Part shown: positions 1 through 8,212 of the stretch, in pieces
How positions within the stretch are numbered: position 1 is the stretch's first letter
Layout of the letters: the number at the start of each line of letters is the position of its first letter
Assembly (NCBI GenBank): GCA_943327015.2
Contig: CALPVM020000024.1
Span: 1 to 13,925, forward strand
DNA length: 13,925 nt
DNA from: Akkermansia muciniphila
GTDB taxonomy: Bacteria > Pseudomonadota > Gammaproteobacteria > Burkholderiales > Burkholderiaceae_C
Direction: 5' to 3'
Position numbers and translations under genes: made by a program
The notes under the pieces: generated by a model
The model's input: the letters and a program-made list of their open reading frames with translations, nothing else
Database searches by the model: none
What the model was told of the DNA's origin: nothing

Positions 1-896
1 AAGGGCACCCCGAATGCCCGGAGCGGTTGCACGCTATCAGCAACCATTTGATGGAGGTCGGGGTGTTTGATGTACTAGAACAACGTGAAGCACCAGAGGC
101 TGCATTGACCGATGTTGAGTTGGCGCATGGTCGCATGCATGTGGCTGCACTGCGTGGCTTGACCGATGTGTTAAGGGACGATATGGCCGCCGGCGGCCCG
201 ACCCATACCCAGGTCGACCCTGATACCTCCATGAATCTGCACACCTGGGATGCAGCCTTGCGTGCTGCGGGTGCGGCCATGGCTGTAACCGACGCAGTCA
301 TGGTGGGGGAGTTGCAAAATGCATTTTGTGCTACCCGTCCACCTGGGCACCACGCTTGCCGTGACAAAGCCATGGGCTTTTGTTTTTTTAACAATGTGGC
401 CATTGCCGCCAAATACGCCCTGGAGCGCCATGGCCTCAAGCGGGTGGCTATTGTTGACTTTGATGTGCACCACGGCAACGGTACCGAAGATATTGTGGCG
501 GGTGACCCGCGCATATTGATGGTGAGTTTTTTCCAGCATCCCTTTTACCCCTACACTGGGCTGGATGGGCATGCCACTAATTTGCTCAATTTGCCGGTGC
601 CCGCGCGTGCCAAAGGTGATATGGTGCGCAAGGTTATCAATGACTATTGGCTACCTAGGTTAGAGTCTTTCAAGCCGGAGTTGATATTGATCAGCGCCGG
701 GTTTGATGCCCACCGCGAAGATGACATGGGGCAAATGGCTTTGGTGGAGGCTGATTATGCTTGGATAACCCGCGAAATCCGCCAAGTGGCTGAGCGCCAT
801 GCCCAAGGCCGTATCGTTTCTACCTTGGAAGGGGGCTACAACCTGCAGGCATTGGCACGCAGCGTAGAGGCTCATATTCGTGAACTTGTATTTTAA
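1..896 (+). CDS. Histone deacetylase family (HDAC-like) amidohydrolase, 5'-truncated by window edge
   Basis: Zn-dependent deacetylase of the arginase/deacetylase fold, which removes acetyl groups from acyl-lysine, acetylpolyamines or similar amides; the substrate here is unknown. The reading frame is open from the first complete codon (position 3) and begins with a HPECPERL-type peptide typical of the family N-terminus. The true start therefore lies upstream, and the TTG at 27 is internal. Visible motifs are RPPGHHA with the tandem catalytic histidines (about 348-353), DFDVHHGNG with Zn ligands Asp (462-464) and His (468-470), SAGFDAH with the third Zn ligand Asp (705-707), and EGGYN with the catalytic Tyr (837-839). 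The active site looks complete. It resembles bacterial class II-like HDAH proteins. It is followed after 12 nt by the MscS gene, whose ribosome-binding site overlaps this stop codon, suggesting one transcript. The family is certain; the substrate is not. Confidence 0.93.
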   Translation, partial: GHPECPERLHAISNHLMEVGVFDVLEQREAPEAALTDVELAHGRMHVAALRGLTDVLRDDMAAGGPTHTQVDPDTSMNLHTWDAALRAAGAAMAVTDAVMVGELQNAFCATRPPGHHACRDKAMGFCFFNNVAIAAKYALERHGLKRVAIVDFDVHHGNGTEDIVAGDPRILMVSFFQHPFYPYTGLDGHATNLLNLPVPARAKGDMVRKVINDYWLPRLESFKPELILISAGFDAHREDDMGQMALVEADYAWITREIRQVAERHAQGRIVSTLEGGYNLQALARSVEAHIRELVF

Positions 897-899
897 GGA
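895..899 (+). promoter_or_regulatory. Shine-Dalgarno for the MscS gene
   Basis: AAGGA starts inside the TAA stop codon of the deacetylase gene and lies 9 nt before the ATG at 909. It supports that start and close coupling of the two genes. Confidence 0.6.
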
Positions 900-908
900 T
901 GGATTGTT

Positions 909-2180
909 ATGTTGCAAACTTCGGCACCTAAGCCGATTGACGACTTTCAGGGTTGGATAGCAACCTTTGCCCAATCGTCGGTACTGGTTGAAATTTTTGT
1001 TTTAGCAAGCTGCATTGCGTTGGCGTGGGGACTGGTAGCCTCTGCTCGCAGGTTCATGACGCAAGATGGCAGCGAATCCATTTTGTTTGGCCGTAAAAAT
1101 GTCGATGGTGTGTTGTTTCCGGTTATTTTGCTAACCAGTGTGTTCGTTTGTAACAAGATTTTGAGCGTTTTTCTGACGTTGGCAGTACTCAAAATTGCCA
1201 TCCCGGTGTCTATATCACTCGTAGTTATCCGCCTGGGGGTCAAGGTGCTGCAGGTAGCATTCAGCAATGCCCCATGGGTGCGGCCATTAGAGCAAACCAT
1301 CTCGTGGTTGGCATGGGGTGCGGTGCTGCTGTGGGTGAGTGGCTTGTTGCCGGTCATGCTCAATGAAATGGAGCAAATAACCTGGAAGGTAGGCTCCAGC
1401 ACCATGTCGGTGCGCACCATGATTGAGGGCACCTTGAGTGCCGGACTGGTGTTGATTCTTACCCTGTGGGTGTCGTCTGCCATTGAGGCACGCTTGCTGC
1501 ATGCAGCTACCGGCGGAGAATTGTCGCTGCGTAAAGCGGTAAGCAATGCAGTACGCGCCATTTTGATGTTTGTGGGCTTGATGCTGGCCTTGTCTACGGT
1601 GGGCATTGATTTGTCTGCCTTGTCAGTGCTGGGTGGTGCGTTGGGTGTGGGTATTGGTTTTGGTTTGCAAAAACTGGCGGCAAACTATGTCAGCGGTTTT
1701 GTTATTTTGGCCGAGCGCAGCATGCGCATTGGTGACTATGTGCGCGTAGATAACTTTGAGGGCAGCATTACCGAAATCAATGCCCGCTACACCGTGGTAC
1801 GCGCACCCAACGGACGTGAATCGATAGTGCCTAATGAGCTGTTAATTACCAGCCGCGTAGAAAACCTATCGCTGGCCGACCCGCTGGTGTTTCAAAGCAC
1901 CAATGTCTCGGTGGCCTACGACAGCGATGTTGAAAAGGTTAAAGCCCTGCTGCTGCAAGCTGCTTTAGCGCAACCGCGCGTACTGCGTACACCAGCGCCA
2001 GCCGTATTTTTGTCAAGTTTTGGTGCCGACGGGTTAGACTTTATGGTGGGCTACTGGATAAAAGACTTGGAAAACGGCCAAGGCAACCTCAAGTCTGATG
2101 TTAACTTTGCCATTTTAAAAGCACTGCAAGACAATCAGATCGAGATTCCATATCCACAACGGGTGGTGCATAGCCGGTGA
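909..2180 (+). CDS. MscS-family mechanosensitive ion channel
   Basis: Inner-membrane channel of the small-conductance mechanosensitive family, which opens under membrane tension to release solutes in osmotic downshock. The 423-residue protein has several hydrophobic helices before the pore (about residues 23-43, 68-90, 93-113, 130-151, 173-192 and 213-233). The Gly/Ala-rich pore helix follows at about 238-257 (LGGALGVGIGFGLQKLAANY), and then the MscS beta domain with FVILAERSMRIGDYVRV (264-280) and the VPNELLITSRVEN segment (307-319). It is longer than E. coli MscS (about 286 residues) because of extra N-terminal helices, so it is a YbdG/YnaI-like or betaproteobacterial multi-helix variant. 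The ATG is supported by AAGGA 9 nt upstream. The stop overlaps the GTG start of the next gene by 4 nt. The family is clear; ion selectivity and gating are unknown. Confidence 0.93.
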   Translation: MLQTSAPKPIDDFQGWIATFAQSSVLVEIFVLASCIALAWGLVASARRFMTQDGSESILFGRKNVDGVLFPVILLTSVFVCNKILSVFLTLAVLKIAIPVSISLVVIRLGVKVLQVAFSNAPWVRPLEQTISWLAWGAVLLWVSGLLPVMLNEMEQITWKVGSSTMSVRTMIEGTLSAGLVLILTLWVSSAIEARLLHAATGGELSLRKAVSNAVRAILMFVGLMLALSTVGIDLSALSVLGGALGVGIGFGLQKLAANYVSGFVILAERSMRIGDYVRVDNFEGSITEINARYTVVRAPNGRESIVPNELLITSRVENLSLADPLVFQSTNVSVAYDSDVEKVKALLLQAALAQPRVLRTPAPAVFLSSFGADGLDFMVGYWIKDLENGQGNLKSDVNFAILKALQDNQIEIPYPQRVVHSR

Positions 2181-3424
2181 CGTTGGCAGACGCCCCCTTG
2201 CTGTTGGGTATTTGTGTTGCTTTAGGCATAGGCCTGTTAATAGGTGCAGAGCGCGAACGGCGTAAAGGCCGTGGTCGGGGGCGTGGAGCGGCAGGCATTC
2301 GCACTTTTGCCGTGGTGGCCTTGCTGGGTGCGGTCAGCATGGCGCTGGGTGATGTGCTGATACTGGCCGTAACAGCATTGGTGGTGGGCGGTGGCAGCTT
2401 GGTGGCTTACCAGCGTAACCGCAACCACGACCCCGGCATGACCACGGAGTTTGCCTTGCTGCTGACCTGCCTGATTGGTGGCTTGGCGATGCGTGACAGC
2501 GCTTTGTCCGCCGGGCTCGGCGTGCTGCTTGCATTGCTTTTGGCTGCGCGCCAAAGCATGCACTATTTTGTGCGCAGCGTGCTGTCCGAGCAAGAGCTGC
2601 ACGACATCATTCTGTTTGCCGCCGCCGCATTGATTGTGTTGCCCTTAGCCCCCGACCGTGCCATGGGGCCTTTTGCTGCCATTAACCCGCATGCTATGGC
2701 GCAACTGGTGGTGCTGGTGATGGCCATTAGTGCTGGTGGGTATGTAGCCATGCGCTGGTTAGGGCCGCGATATGGCCTGCCGCTGGCAGGGTTGGCGTCG
2801 GGCTTTGTGTCGAGCGTAGCCACCATTCATAGCATGGGCGAACGCGCCACCCGGCAACCAGCCTTGATGCCAGCTGCTGCTGCCGGAGCGGTTTTGTCAT
2901 CCGTGGCCACCATGGTGCAGACGGTTGTGGTGCTGGCACTGGTGCAGCCAGCGTTGCTGCAGATGCTGTTATTGCCTTTGGCATGGGCGGGTTTTGCCGC
3001 CATGGCCTATGCAGCACTCTTGTTTTTGCAGGGTTTGCCGCAAAGCAATACCGCACCAGAGCCTTCGGCAGGACGCGCCATTGATGTAAAAACCGTGGCC
3101 AGTTTTACCGCTCTGTTTGCTTTGGTGTTGCTGGTTTCTGCAGCACTAGATGCTTGGTTGGGGCAGGCCGGTGTTTTGTTGAGTGCGGCTATCACGGGCT
3201 TGGCCGATGCCCACTCGACCGCCGCAGCTGCTGCAAACATGCAGGGTTCATTCAAAATCACAGAAACTCAAGCCAGCCAAGCTGTGCTGGTGGGTTTGAG
3301 CAGCAACACCGCCATGAAAGTGGTGGTGGCCTTCAAATCGGGTGGCCGCGCCTATGGTACGCGCATTGTGCCGGGCTTGCTGGCGATGGTGCTGGGTTTG
3401 TGGTTGGGGGCACGGTTTATTTGA
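2177..3424 (+). CDS. MgtC/SapB family membrane protein with DUF4010 domain
   Basis: Polytopic inner-membrane protein of 415 residues. Residues about 1-130 match the MgtC/SapB N-terminal domain (hydrophobic start, then GLLIGAERER, a basic Gly/Arg stretch, and GIRTFAVVALLGA). Residues about 170-412 match the DUF4010 half, including GLASGFVSSVATIHSMGERA and the C-terminal GLADAHSTAAAAA segment. MgtC proteins are linked to low-magnesium adaptation in pathogens, but the MgtC-DUF4010 fusion has no settled function and should not be called a Mg2+ transporter. The start is GTG at 2177, overlapping the MscS stop as GTGA. This is a typical translational-coupling arrangement, and no strong ribosome-binding site is visible. 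The gene ends 11 nt before the convergent dinG stop, with no hairpin terminator between them. Assignment to the family is firm; the start codon is likely. Confidence 0.88.
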   Translation: MTLADAPLLLGICVALGIGLLIGAERERRKGRGRGRGAAGIRTFAVVALLGAVSMALGDVLILAVTALVVGGGSLVAYQRNRNHDPGMTTEFALLLTCLIGGLAMRDSALSAGLGVLLALLLAARQSMHYFVRSVLSEQELHDIILFAAAALIVLPLAPDRAMGPFAAINPHAMAQLVVLVMAISAGGYVAMRWLGPRYGLPLAGLASGFVSSVATIHSMGERATRQPALMPAAAAGAVLSSVATMVQTVVVLALVQPALLQMLLLPLAWAGFAAMAYAALLFLQGLPQSNTAPEPSAGRAIDVKTVASFTALFALVLLVSAALDAWLGQAGVLLSAAITGLADAHSTAAAAANMQGSFKITETQASQAVLVGLSSNTAMKVVVAFKSGGRAYGTRIVPGLLAMVLGLWLGARFI

Positions 3425-3435
3425 GATTTATTGTT

Positions 3436-5574
3436 TTAATTTGTGATACCGAGCCGCCGTTCCACCAACTTATATGGCGGCAAGCCAGACAACATTTTGC
3501 GCCCGTAGTTGGTTTGCGTCAGGCGCTTGTCGTAGCAAATCACCTGGGCTTGGTCGGTTTCGGTGCGTATGGCGCGGCCGCTCCATTGCAGCAGTTTGAT
3601 GGCGGTGGCGGGTATTACCAGTTCCATAAACGGGTCGCGCCCAACGCTGCGCAGCCACTCGGCGCGGGCTTCGTCCACCGGGTCAGATGGGGGCGAAAAT
3701 GGCAGTTTGGTAATAAAAACCGTTTCGCACAGCTCTCCGGGCAAGTCCAGCCCCTCACCAAAAGACTGCAGCCCAAACAAAATAGATGCCTCCCCGGCCT
3801 CAACCCGTGCGGTGTGGCTGGCAAGCAAGTGCATGCGCGATTGGGTGCCTTGCACCAGCACTTTGTCGCGCAGCGGGTGCGGCAGAGCGTCGGTGGCAGA
3901 GCGCATTTGCGCGCGTGAAGTAAATAGCACCAGCGCGCCTTTTTGCACTTGCTTTAGGTCAGCCAATAAGGCGTCTACCATCTCGGTGGTGTAGGCATCT
4001 ACTTGCTTCGGGTCGGCGCGGGTGTGCACTACGGTGAGTGTGCCTTGTTCGGCGTAATTGAACGGGCTGCTTACCTCCAGCGCTTTAACAAACGGTTTGT
4101 GGTTTAAGCCGGCTTCTTTTAAAAAGTAGTCAAAACTGCCGCAGCTGGTGAGGGATGCGGATGTGACCACAGCCCCGCGCACCTGGCTCCACAAATGGTA
4201 ATGCAACAGGTCACCCGGCACAATCGGGCAGGCATGCGCGGTGGTGGTGAGGTAGGGGCCATTGGTTTCTACTTCCAGCCACTTAGCCAGCGGTTGTTCT
4301 TCGTGTTGCAGCAGTTGTTGGGCGGTGGTTTGTACGCTGCTCAGGCGCGGCGCAAAAATGCCGAGCTTGGCAAATTGCTGTGCGCACTGGTTTGCTTGGC
4401 TCGGGTCTTCTTTGGCCAGTGCTTTAACTTCCAGCCCCAGTGCTTCCAGTGCCTTTAACAGGCTATTTGATAATTTTTCTACCAGATTGACCGGGTCGTC
4501 CAGATGTTCGGGCAACATGCCTTTGGCAAAACGCAGGGTGCCGTCTTTGCCGGCGGTTTGGTCCAGCACCATATCCATGGCTATTTGTGCCAGTTGCGAC
4601 AGCGCCGATTTAAGCTGACTTGCCAGCGAAGTAACGTCTTCTGTTACAGGCAGTTGCAGGTGATTGCTCACCTCCAGCATCGCTTTGGGCAGTTTGTCCA
4701 GCCAGCGTAAGTTAGATAAATCCATGCTGCTCGAAAACTGGTCCAGCGCTATGGCGGGCAGGTGGTGGCCCTCGTCAAAAATTACTAAGCAGTTGTCCAG
4801 GTCGGGCAGGGTTTTCATGCCCAGGGATGCCAGCACCAGATCGTGGTTGGCCACAATCACGTTAGCCTCGGTCAGGCGGGTGCGGGCGTTAAAGTAGCTG
4901 CAATCTTTAAAATGCAGGCAGTGGCGTGCGGTGCAGGTGTGGCGCTCGGCGGCAATAATCGACCAATCGCGCATATCGGGCGCATCGGTCAGGGTGTCGC
5001 GGTCACCGTCCCACTGCTGGCTGCTTAAACGTTGCGCCATGCCTTCAAACAAGCGTACCCGGCGCTCGGCAGTGTCGGTGTGGCCAGTGGACTCAGCTTG
5101 GTTGTCGTCGTCAAACAAATCGTCACTGAGCCCATTGCTGCCAATTAGCCGGTGCAATTTTAATTTGCACACGTAGCGTCCGCGGCCTTTGGCCAAGGCG
5201 TAGCTAAACGGGGTGTCCGCCATTGCCAACGCCAAGGCGGGCAGGTCTTTGGTCATGAGCTGTTCTTGCAAGGCCACGGTCGCGGTAGAAATTAACACCC
5301 GGGTTTGGCGCTCCAGTGCCATGGCAATAGCGGTAGTGGCGTAGGCGGCACTTTTACCCACGCCGGTGCCCGCTTGCACGACTGCGATACCTTTGTTGGG
5401 GTTGGCTCCTTCACCCAAGTCGGCTTGCGCCAGCGTTTGGGCTATACATTCGGCCATAGCGTGCTGCCCGGGTCTTTGCCGGAAACCGGGGGATTGGCTG
5501 ACAACCTGTTCAAAAGAGTTGAGTGCGTGTTGCGCCAGCTTGCTGCTTGCGTCGTTGTTGAAAAAATCAACCAT
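3436..5574 (-). CDS. dinG: DinG-type ATP-dependent Fe-S DNA helicase
   Basis: Superfamily 2, XPD-like 5'-3' DNA helicase that unwinds DNA and R-loop or other blocked structures during repair and replication-transcription conflict. The 712-residue protein is the usual DinG length. Visible features are Walker A AGTGVGKS (68-75) and four cysteines that would hold the 4Fe-4S cluster (C136, then C214, C219 and C225). The DEGH box is at 267-270. Near the C-terminus are QSFGEGLDLPG (motif V) and QWSGRAIR (motif VI, 663-670). All helicase motifs and cluster ligands are intact. The ATG at 5574 overlaps the stop of the upstream oxidoreductase gene by 8 nt (ATGGTTGA) and has no clear Shine-Dalgarno, so it is probably translated by coupling. 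DinG Fe-S clusters are known to be redox-active in E. coli, which makes the link to a redox operon notable. The 3' end faces the MgtC gene. Confidence 0.95.
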   Translation of the reverse strand: MVDFFNNDASSKLAQHALNSFEQVVSQSPGFRQRPGQHAMAECIAQTLAQADLGEGANPNKGIAVVQAGTGVGKSAAYATTAIAMALERQTRVLISTATVALQEQLMTKDLPALALAMADTPFSYALAKGRGRYVCKLKLHRLIGSNGLSDDLFDDDNQAESTGHTDTAERRVRLFEGMAQRLSSQQWDGDRDTLTDAPDMRDWSIIAAERHTCTARHCLHFKDCSYFNARTRLTEANVIVANHDLVLASLGMKTLPDLDNCLVIFDEGHHLPAIALDQFSSSMDLSNLRWLDKLPKAMLEVSNHLQLPVTEDVTSLASQLKSALSQLAQIAMDMVLDQTAGKDGTLRFAKGMLPEHLDDPVNLVEKLSNSLLKALEALGLEVKALAKEDPSQANQCAQQFAKLGIFAPRLSSVQTTAQQLLQHEEQPLAKWLEVETNGPYLTTTAHACPIVPGDLLHYHLWSQVRGAVVTSASLTSCGSFDYFLKEAGLNHKPFVKALEVSSPFNYAEQGTLTVVHTRADPKQVDAYTTEMVDALLADLKQVQKGALVLFTSRAQMRSATDALPHPLRDKVLVQGTQSRMHLLASHTARVEAGEASILFGLQSFGEGLDLPGELCETVFITKLPFSPPSDPVDEARAEWLRSVGRDPFMELVIPATAIKLLQWSGRAIRTETDQAQVICYDKRLTQTNYGRKMLSGLPPYKLVERRLGITN

Positions 5575-8203
5575 GGGCAGTAAATTGTTCCGGCCAATCG
5601 CCGTTATGGAGTTTTTCTAGTTGCATAGATAGGTTGGCATGGGCTTTTACTGCCTTGGTAACAGGTTCTGTCCAATCGGGCCAGCCGATCAAAATAGCGC
5701 CTTGCAGCCTCCCGTTGCGAACAATCAGTTTGCGGTAACGGTGGCTGTTGGTGTCTTCTTGCACAAATACCGTGTCGCCTTCGGTGCCTTCAAATTGTCC
5801 CACAGACACCACATCGGCACCCACTACTTTAAGAACGGTTGATAACACCGGCTCGGCGTAGTTACGTGCCTGCCCCAAGGCATTGCAGGCGGCTACCTCA
5901 GCTTGTTCCACAGCCACAGCCCAGAGGCCGGGGGTGCGGCTCTCAAATTCAGCTACATCACCCGCAGCGTACACATCTTTTGCACTGGTTTGCATTTGCG
6001 CATCCACTAGTACTGCGCGGTTGACCTCGAGTCCGGCAGCTTTGGCTAAATCAGTGTTAGGGGTAATGCCTGCGGCTACTACAAACACATCGGCGTGCAA
6101 GGTGCTTGCCATATCAAGATGCACCAACGTTTCATCTTCAGACCCCTTTTCAAGAGATTTGATTTGTGCCCCCAGCACAATCTCCAGCCCCAAACTATGC
6201 AGATATAGTTGCAGCATATGCCCGGCGCGTTCGTCCAGCTGGCGGTGTAGCAGCCAGTGGTTGCGTTCAACCACTGTTACCTTTATGCCTAACTTGTGCA
6301 AAGCATAAGCAGCTTCCAGTCCTAAAAGCCCACCCCCCGCCACAACCGCATAGCGGGCATGGTTTTTTTGCACAAAACTACGCAGGTGCATGGCATCGTC
6401 AGCAGTGCGCAGCACAAAACAGCGGCTGCCACCGTATCCGGCAATGGGAGGAACAAAACTTTGGCTGCCGCAGGCCAAAATCAGCCGGTCATACGGTAAA
6501 ACGTCACCATCAGCCAACTGCACTGTGTGTTTGTCGGTGTCAATGGCGCGAGCCATCGTGTTAAGCAGTACGTCAATTTTGCGCTCGGTGTACCAGCTCT
6601 CAGGCATCAAATGCAGCCCCTGCATGGCAGAGCGGCCATACACCAAACGGGTAATGCCCATGCGGTTATAAAGCGGATGGTTTTCAGACGCCACAATCTG
6701 GATAGTGCAGTTGGGGTGGCGTCTGCGGATATGGTCAGCCGCGGTCACCCCGGCAATGCCATTGCCGATTATCACAACCTTTTGAATGGCTGCGTTAAAA
6801 GTTGCAGATATAGCACTAGCAGTAACCTTGGCCTTGTGCGGCACTAACTCGATGGTGGCTTGCCCTTGTCGAATGCGTGCTGAGCAGGCCAGCCGTGTGT
6901 TGGCGGCTAAGCCAAGGCGTTGCAAGGTGTTTTTTTCATCTTCGCCTATGGGCGATAAACAGTCTGCTCCTGCGGTCACAGCAATAGGGTCGGCACCACA
7001 CACACCCATGCGGCAACCCGATTCGATTTTTTTACCACAACCTTCTATTAAATCCAGCAGGGTGTGGTTGGGTTCAGATGCTACACGGGTGTTGTCTGGT
7101 GCTATCAATACCTCTGTGCTTGCGGCTTTTTGCGCGCGTTGCAGCGCCATAACAGCACCTTCGCCCAGTTTGGCCGCTTGACTGGTCGATTTTTGTGCCG
7201 ATTGCGCCCGGAACTTGTTTTCGCGATCAAAGCTGCGCGCTATCCACCACACACTTAAGGCCACCACCAGTGCTTGCAAAAACCAAACCAATGGCAGTGG
7301 TACATACCAATCGCCAGTGAGTGCACTGGAGGCTTGTAACCAACGTGGAATAATAAAGAGGTAATACACATTCAGCGCACCCGCACCAAACAGAATGGTG
7401 AGTCGGTTATTGGGTACCTTGGCAAAGGTTTCCAGCACATGAAACAGCGCCAAACTCAAACCACTGTACAACGCAAAATTCAGGTACAGCCGCCCGGGAT
7501 CCATACCGTTGCCCACAGTAAAAAAAGCCAGAATAAAGCCCGGTAGTAAACCTGCAAACAGGCGCCGGTAGGCCACGTAGTGACGGTCGGAGTCGTATTG
7601 ATCGGCCAGATACGCCACACCGGGGTTAAAGTCGTAGCAGTTTTTGGTGCAGCCCACACACGGGCGGCAATGGGCATTGGCTACGGTTAAAAAAGGGGTT
7701 TGGCCATAGATGCGCTGCACCGGCAGCATCGGGCAAATGCTGCTGCACCAGCCGCTTTTACCCTTAAAAATAAATCCACCTGCCAAAGCCCCCAACAGCC
7801 CGAACAGAATAAGCGCACCCGTGGCCCAGCCATTGCCATCAAACAGCCATTTGCGCGACGACACCAATCCAAAAAACAGCACTATGCCCAGCACATAGCT
7901 GTATTCTCTAATTTTGGGTGTGTGCGTCAGGCCTTTGGTAATGCCGAGCAATCGCGGCATCTGGTTGAGTGCCGCCATCGGGCAGATATTGCGCCACAGA
8001 CCCGGTGCAAGCCAGAATATGGCGGGCAAAATTGGCACAATCACTGACCAAAATAAAGGCAACGCCAAAGTCGGGTTTGTAAACATTAAGCCTACCAACC
8101 CCAAAGCAGAAGCAACACTGGCAAAACGCAGGTAGTGCCACACGCGCAAGGGCAGCAGCGTGGAGTGCTGCAGGTAGTTGGCAAAAAATACCGGAGTGCT
8201 CAT
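5567..8203 (-). CDS. Triple-fusion redox protein: membrane polyferredoxin + 2Fe-2S-like domain + FAD/NAD(P) reductase
   Basis: An 878-residue membrane electron-transfer protein with three parts. Residues 1-325 hold about eight hydrophobic segments (roughly 25-45, 48-68, 101-117, 126-146, 212-231, 240-260, 266-286 and 302-322), with NapH/NosR-like cysteine motifs: ICP at C74, WCSSICP at C153/C157, and the classic 4Fe-4S motif C179-x2-C182-x2-C185-x3-C189. Residues about 360-455 resemble a plant-type 2Fe-2S ferredoxin with C397, C402 and C440, but Asp405 sits where the third cysteine is expected; C389 and C415 are nearby. Residues 473-850 are a NirB/rubredoxin-reductase-like flavoprotein: FAD site GNGIAG (480-485), NAD(P) site GGGLLG (623-628) and second FAD motif DVYAAGD (743-749). 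It probably moves electrons between NAD(P)H, FAD, Fe-S centres and a membrane or soluble partner; the partner is unknown. No sirohaem domain is present, so it is not a nitrite reductase. It starts 9 nt after the cNMP-binding gene and overlaps dinG. Confidence 0.85.
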   Translation of the reverse strand: MSTPVFFANYLQHSTLLPLRVWHYLRFASVASALGLVGLMFTNPTLALPLFWSVIVPILPAIFWLAPGLWRNICPMAALNQMPRLLGITKGLTHTPKIREYSYVLGIVLFFGLVSSRKWLFDGNGWATGALILFGLLGALAGGFIFKGKSGWCSSICPMLPVQRIYGQTPFLTVANAHCRPCVGCTKNCYDFNPGVAYLADQYDSDRHYVAYRRLFAGLLPGFILAFFTVGNGMDPGRLYLNFALYSGLSLALFHVLETFAKVPNNRLTILFGAGALNVYYLFIIPRWLQASSALTGDWYVPLPLVWFLQALVVALSVWWIARSFDRENKFRAQSAQKSTSQAAKLGEGAVMALQRAQKAASTEVLIAPDNTRVASEPNHTLLDLIEGCGKKIESGCRMGVCGADPIAVTAGADCLSPIGEDEKNTLQRLGLAANTRLACSARIRQGQATIELVPHKAKVTASAISATFNAAIQKVVIIGNGIAGVTAADHIRRRHPNCTIQIVASENHPLYNRMGITRLVYGRSAMQGLHLMPESWYTERKIDVLLNTMARAIDTDKHTVQLADGDVLPYDRLILACGSQSFVPPIAGYGGSRCFVLRTADDAMHLRSFVQKNHARYAVVAGGGLLGLEAAYALHKLGIKVTVVERNHWLLHRQLDERAGHMLQLYLHSLGLEIVLGAQIKSLEKGSEDETLVHLDMASTLHADVFVVAAGITPNTDLAKAAGLEVNRAVLVDAQMQTSAKDVYAAGDVAEFESRTPGLWAVAVEQAEVAACNALGQARNYAEPVLSTVLKVVGADVVSVGQFEGTEGDTVFVQEDTNSHRYRKLIVRNGRLQGAILIGWPDWTEPVTKAVKAHANLSMQLEKLHNGDWPEQFTAHG

Positions 8204-8212
8204 AGAGTGCGT

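Noticed and set aside
27..29. TTG as the start of the deacetylase gene
   Set aside because: The frame continues upstream through a conserved HPECPERL-type peptide, so the gene begins before the window.
947..1606. 219-codon minus-strand open frame
   Set aside because: It is antisense to the conserved MscS gene, with no recognisable motif.
2177..3424. Mg2+ transporter MgtC
   Set aside because: MgtC itself is not an established transporter, and the DUF4010 fusion has no defined substrate, so only the family name is given.
3154..3918. 254-codon plus-strand open frame spanning the end of the MgtC-like gene and the dinG region
   Set aside because: It is out of frame with the MgtC-like gene and then antisense to conserved helicase motifs. 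Its translation shows no domain and looks like a shadow frame.
5567..8203. Annotation as nitrite reductase large subunit NirB
   Set aside because: Only the FAD/NAD(P) half resembles NirB. There is no sirohaem or nitrite reductase domain, and the N-terminal half is a membrane polyferredoxin.
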